A stretch of 64,000 nt of DNA from Penaeus vannamei (taxonomy: Eukaryota > Arthropoda > Malacostraca > Decapoda > Penaeidae). Within the stretch, counting starts at the first letter, position 1. The number at the start of each line of letters is the position of its first letter. This document shows positions 61,651-64,000 of this stretch, piece after piece. The notes under the pieces were generated by a model. The model ran no database searches. It was not told where the DNA came from and worked only from the letters and a program-made list of their open reading frames with translations. Location: positions 34,180,741 through 34,244,740 of the forward strand of contig NC_091564.1 in the NCBI RefSeq assembly GCF_042767895.1, read 5' to 3'. Made by a program: the position numbers and the translations under genes.

Positions 61651-62520
61651 GAGGTACTAAATTTACCAAAGAACGAATAGGTATGCAATAAAAACAAATT
61701 AAAAGCAAAATATGCTGAGCTCAAAGCAAACTGTTATAGTTCATTATCGATAAATTTCTAGCAGTACCTAGCAGCAGTGATTTATATATATTATGCTATT
61801 AATGTTTCATTTGTAAGCTGTTTCTGGTTTATAAGATTATAAAAAGGATATGTGTTATTCAACGAACAAAGAAATCACAATGAAACAAAACATGTTACAA
61901 CTAATATATATATTTTCATGAACTACCTGAACTGGTGGAAGATATTAGTAAGAGAAGGGGAAAAATCATATTATAATTTTTCTTATTATCATAATTCTAC
62001 TTTTATTATAATTTTACTTATTATAATTATTAAATCATACTTATTATAATTATACAGTTTCCAGCATTGGCAAAAAATAAAACACGACAATAATGATAAT
62101 GAAAAAAATACCTCACAAGGCCCCTTTTTGAGACTGACCTGAGGTCATCCTAGAGAAAAAATAGGGTTTTATAAAAATTTATCACGATAATAATGCCAAT
62201 ACCAAAAATAGCAAAACTAAAATCCGATATCAGTGATAGTAATGATAAAAAAGATGTATTAATAATGCCAATGCCAGTGATAACATCAATAATAGTTATA
62301 TAATAAAAGGACGATGGTAATGATACTGATAATAACGGTAATGATAGTTAATAATAGTTATAATGATGATGAAACATTAATAGCACCAAGATAATGCTAA
62401 TAGTAGTACTAATGATTATAATAATATTGAAGAGAATGGTAATGATGAAATAATGCTGTTAAGGATAATAATGATGATATTGATGATGAGGTGAGTATAA
62501 TTTGGACCTCAGTCAGTTTT
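61651..62520 (-). repeat. M2 module and ATT array (inverted)
   Basis: M2 box near 62148, followed by a full-length array, so the P deletion here is not linked to the short M2 leader seen at 26340 and 39655. Confidence 0.75.
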
Positions 62521-62719
62521 GAATAAATTTGTTAGATTTCCTTTGAAAATGCTATGGATGCCCTTTCTCTTTCTCCTTTATCTCTCTCTTTCCTTCTCTC
62601 ACTCTTTCCTTCTCTCTCTCTTTCCTTCTCTCTCTCTTTCCTTCTCTCTCTCTTTTCTTCTCTCTCTCTTTTCTTCTCTCTCTCTTTCCTTCTCTCTCTC
62701 TTTCCTTCTCTCTCTCTTT

Positions 62720-62815
<96 letters not shown>
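62521..62815 (-). repeat. GGCATCC box and (CT)n / (CTTTCCTTCT)n
   Basis: Regular 18-bp TCTCTCTCTTTCCTTCTC units (about 62580-62730) followed by perfect (CT)n to 62813. Several 80-127-codon frames cross it and are artefacts. Confidence 0.9.
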
Positions 62816-62816
<1 letters not shown>

Positions 62817-63540
62817 GGAGTACTAAACTTAAACCTAGCATTAAAATATATAGTAATTTGGGCCTCAGTATTTTTTGTTATGTTAATAATTCTATTGTAT
62901 GAATGCTATGAAAGTTGTTTCTCGTTTATATTATAAATAGGAATCTTCGAGTTTAAGTAACTAAATGATTACCAAAAAAGGGAGAGTCAATATCTATTTT
63001 TCATAGCGAGCGTAAATGGTAAAATATATCACAGAAGAAAGGAGAAAAAATTAACCTGACTCTGGCCGTCAGATTTTCTAGTATTACCAATGAGTGAAAC
63101 ACACGACAGCAATAATAAGATAATTTTTTGAGACTAAAGGTAATCCTAGAGAAAAAATATGAATTGATCACGATGATAATGACAGCGCCAATAACAATAT
63201 CAATATTCGATATCAGTGATAGTAATGACAAGAAATGTTGCACTGATAATGCCAACAATAACAGCAAATAGTTATCGTAATAAAGGCATGATGATAATGT
63301 TGATATTAAGGGTAATGATATTTCACAATGCTTATAATGATGATAATATTAACAGTAATAGTAATAAAATAATGCTAATAGCAATACCAATGATAATGAT
63401 CATGATGGTAAAGATAGCAGTAATACAAATAATGATGATAATGATGATGATAAGAGAAATAATGATAACAAATATAATTCCAATGATATCGATAATAATA
63501 GTAATGATGATAGTAATAATAATGTGTATAATTTGGACCT
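62816..63540 (-). repeat. M1 and ATT/TCA array (inverted)
   Basis: M1 box reduced (CTAGGATTACCTTTAGTCTC), array 63160-63530. Confidence 0.75.
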
Positions 63541-64000
63541 CAGTCAATCTTACTCAAAATTGGAGTGATGACAGATATATCAGACACGTAATTTTCCCTT
63601 TGTATGTCGCATTTATAAAGTACAACAGTTTCCAACTTTGTTGAAGAGTAAAATGACAGAATCAAAAAAGGACAAGTCACACGAGTCTATTTTGAGACCA
63701 AATGTTGTATTCCTCCGGCCAAAGATGTCATTCTGGAGAAAAATGAGGTTAACACGACCATGCTGAATGATAATGATAATTACAACAGTAAGATAATAGG
63801 AAATATAATGGAATAAGCATAAGCAATTATAATGAGAAGAATAGTATTGACAGTGGTATTGATAATGATATTAATAACATCAAATTGGCTATCATGATTT
63901 ATGGGATATTTGGACCCCCCTCCCCCCTCCCACTCCCTCTTCCTCAACACTCCAAAAACGCATGTGTACGTAATTCAGAGATTTCTTGAGAATGCCTTTG
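63541..64000 (-). repeat. M3 and G tract (63917-63949), inverted
   Basis: M3 box near 63735; the window ends in the spacer leading to the next R unit. Confidence 0.75.

Overview
This window contains no protein-coding gene that I can support. It looks like intergenic or heterochromatin-like DNA from an animal nuclear genome: AT-rich, very dense in (GA)n, (CA)n, (TCAC)n and ATT/ATC microsatellites, with tRNA-derived units, and two runs of exactly 500 N (scaffolding pads). That simple-repeat load is what is known for decapod crustaceans, especially penaeid shrimps, so a penaeid-like crustacean is my best guess. It is an inference; no species-diagnostic gene is visible.

Almost all of the window is one decayed higher-order repeat. 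Names used below: M1, M1b, M2, M3, M4 and M5 are modules of a few hundred bp that appear to descend from one ancestral monomer (an ATT/ATC microsatellite, then a box like AGGATGACCTNAGG, then AGTCTCAAAA, then GTCGTGT, then GCTGGAAACTG). Q is a 72-nt tRNA-Gln-like unit. R is a Pol III unit with an invariant 70-nt tRNA-like core. P is a conserved ~190-bp block carrying AAGATGGCGAC and CGATGGCGCTG. G is a G-run tract. The full order on the repeat's own + strand is M3 - ATT/TCA array - M1 - (GA)n - Q - ATC array - M4 - AG-rich - M1b - (GA/CA)n - ATT array - M2 - (CA)n - P - R - G - back to M3. Many units are shortened by deletions that join one module to another.

Layout: 1-6340 holds part of a unit, then LCR copy A (1985-4340) and a unique microsatellite-rich stretch. 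After the first gap, 6841-51718 carries the array in + orientation, interrupted by a MITE with 3-bp TSDs (7571-8809), an unknown ~1.8-kb insertion (16868-18654), LCR copy B (30233-32582), a GC-rich fragment (33881-34000) and a 4.1-kb purine minisatellite (42112-46238). After the second gap, 52219-64000 carries the same array in - orientation, with LCR copy C (53090-54435).

The most interesting content is the Pol III material. There are 14 R units identical over 70 nt while their flanks diverge, each followed by a T-run terminator. There are seven Q units, most with CTA or TTA in the anticodon position, and one has a transposon inserted through the anticodon itself. There are also three copies of a third tRNA-like unit (S). 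No CRISPR array, rRNA or bacterial-type operon is present. Long open frames in the window come from microsatellites, from the minisatellite, or from antisense reading of the tRNA-like units.
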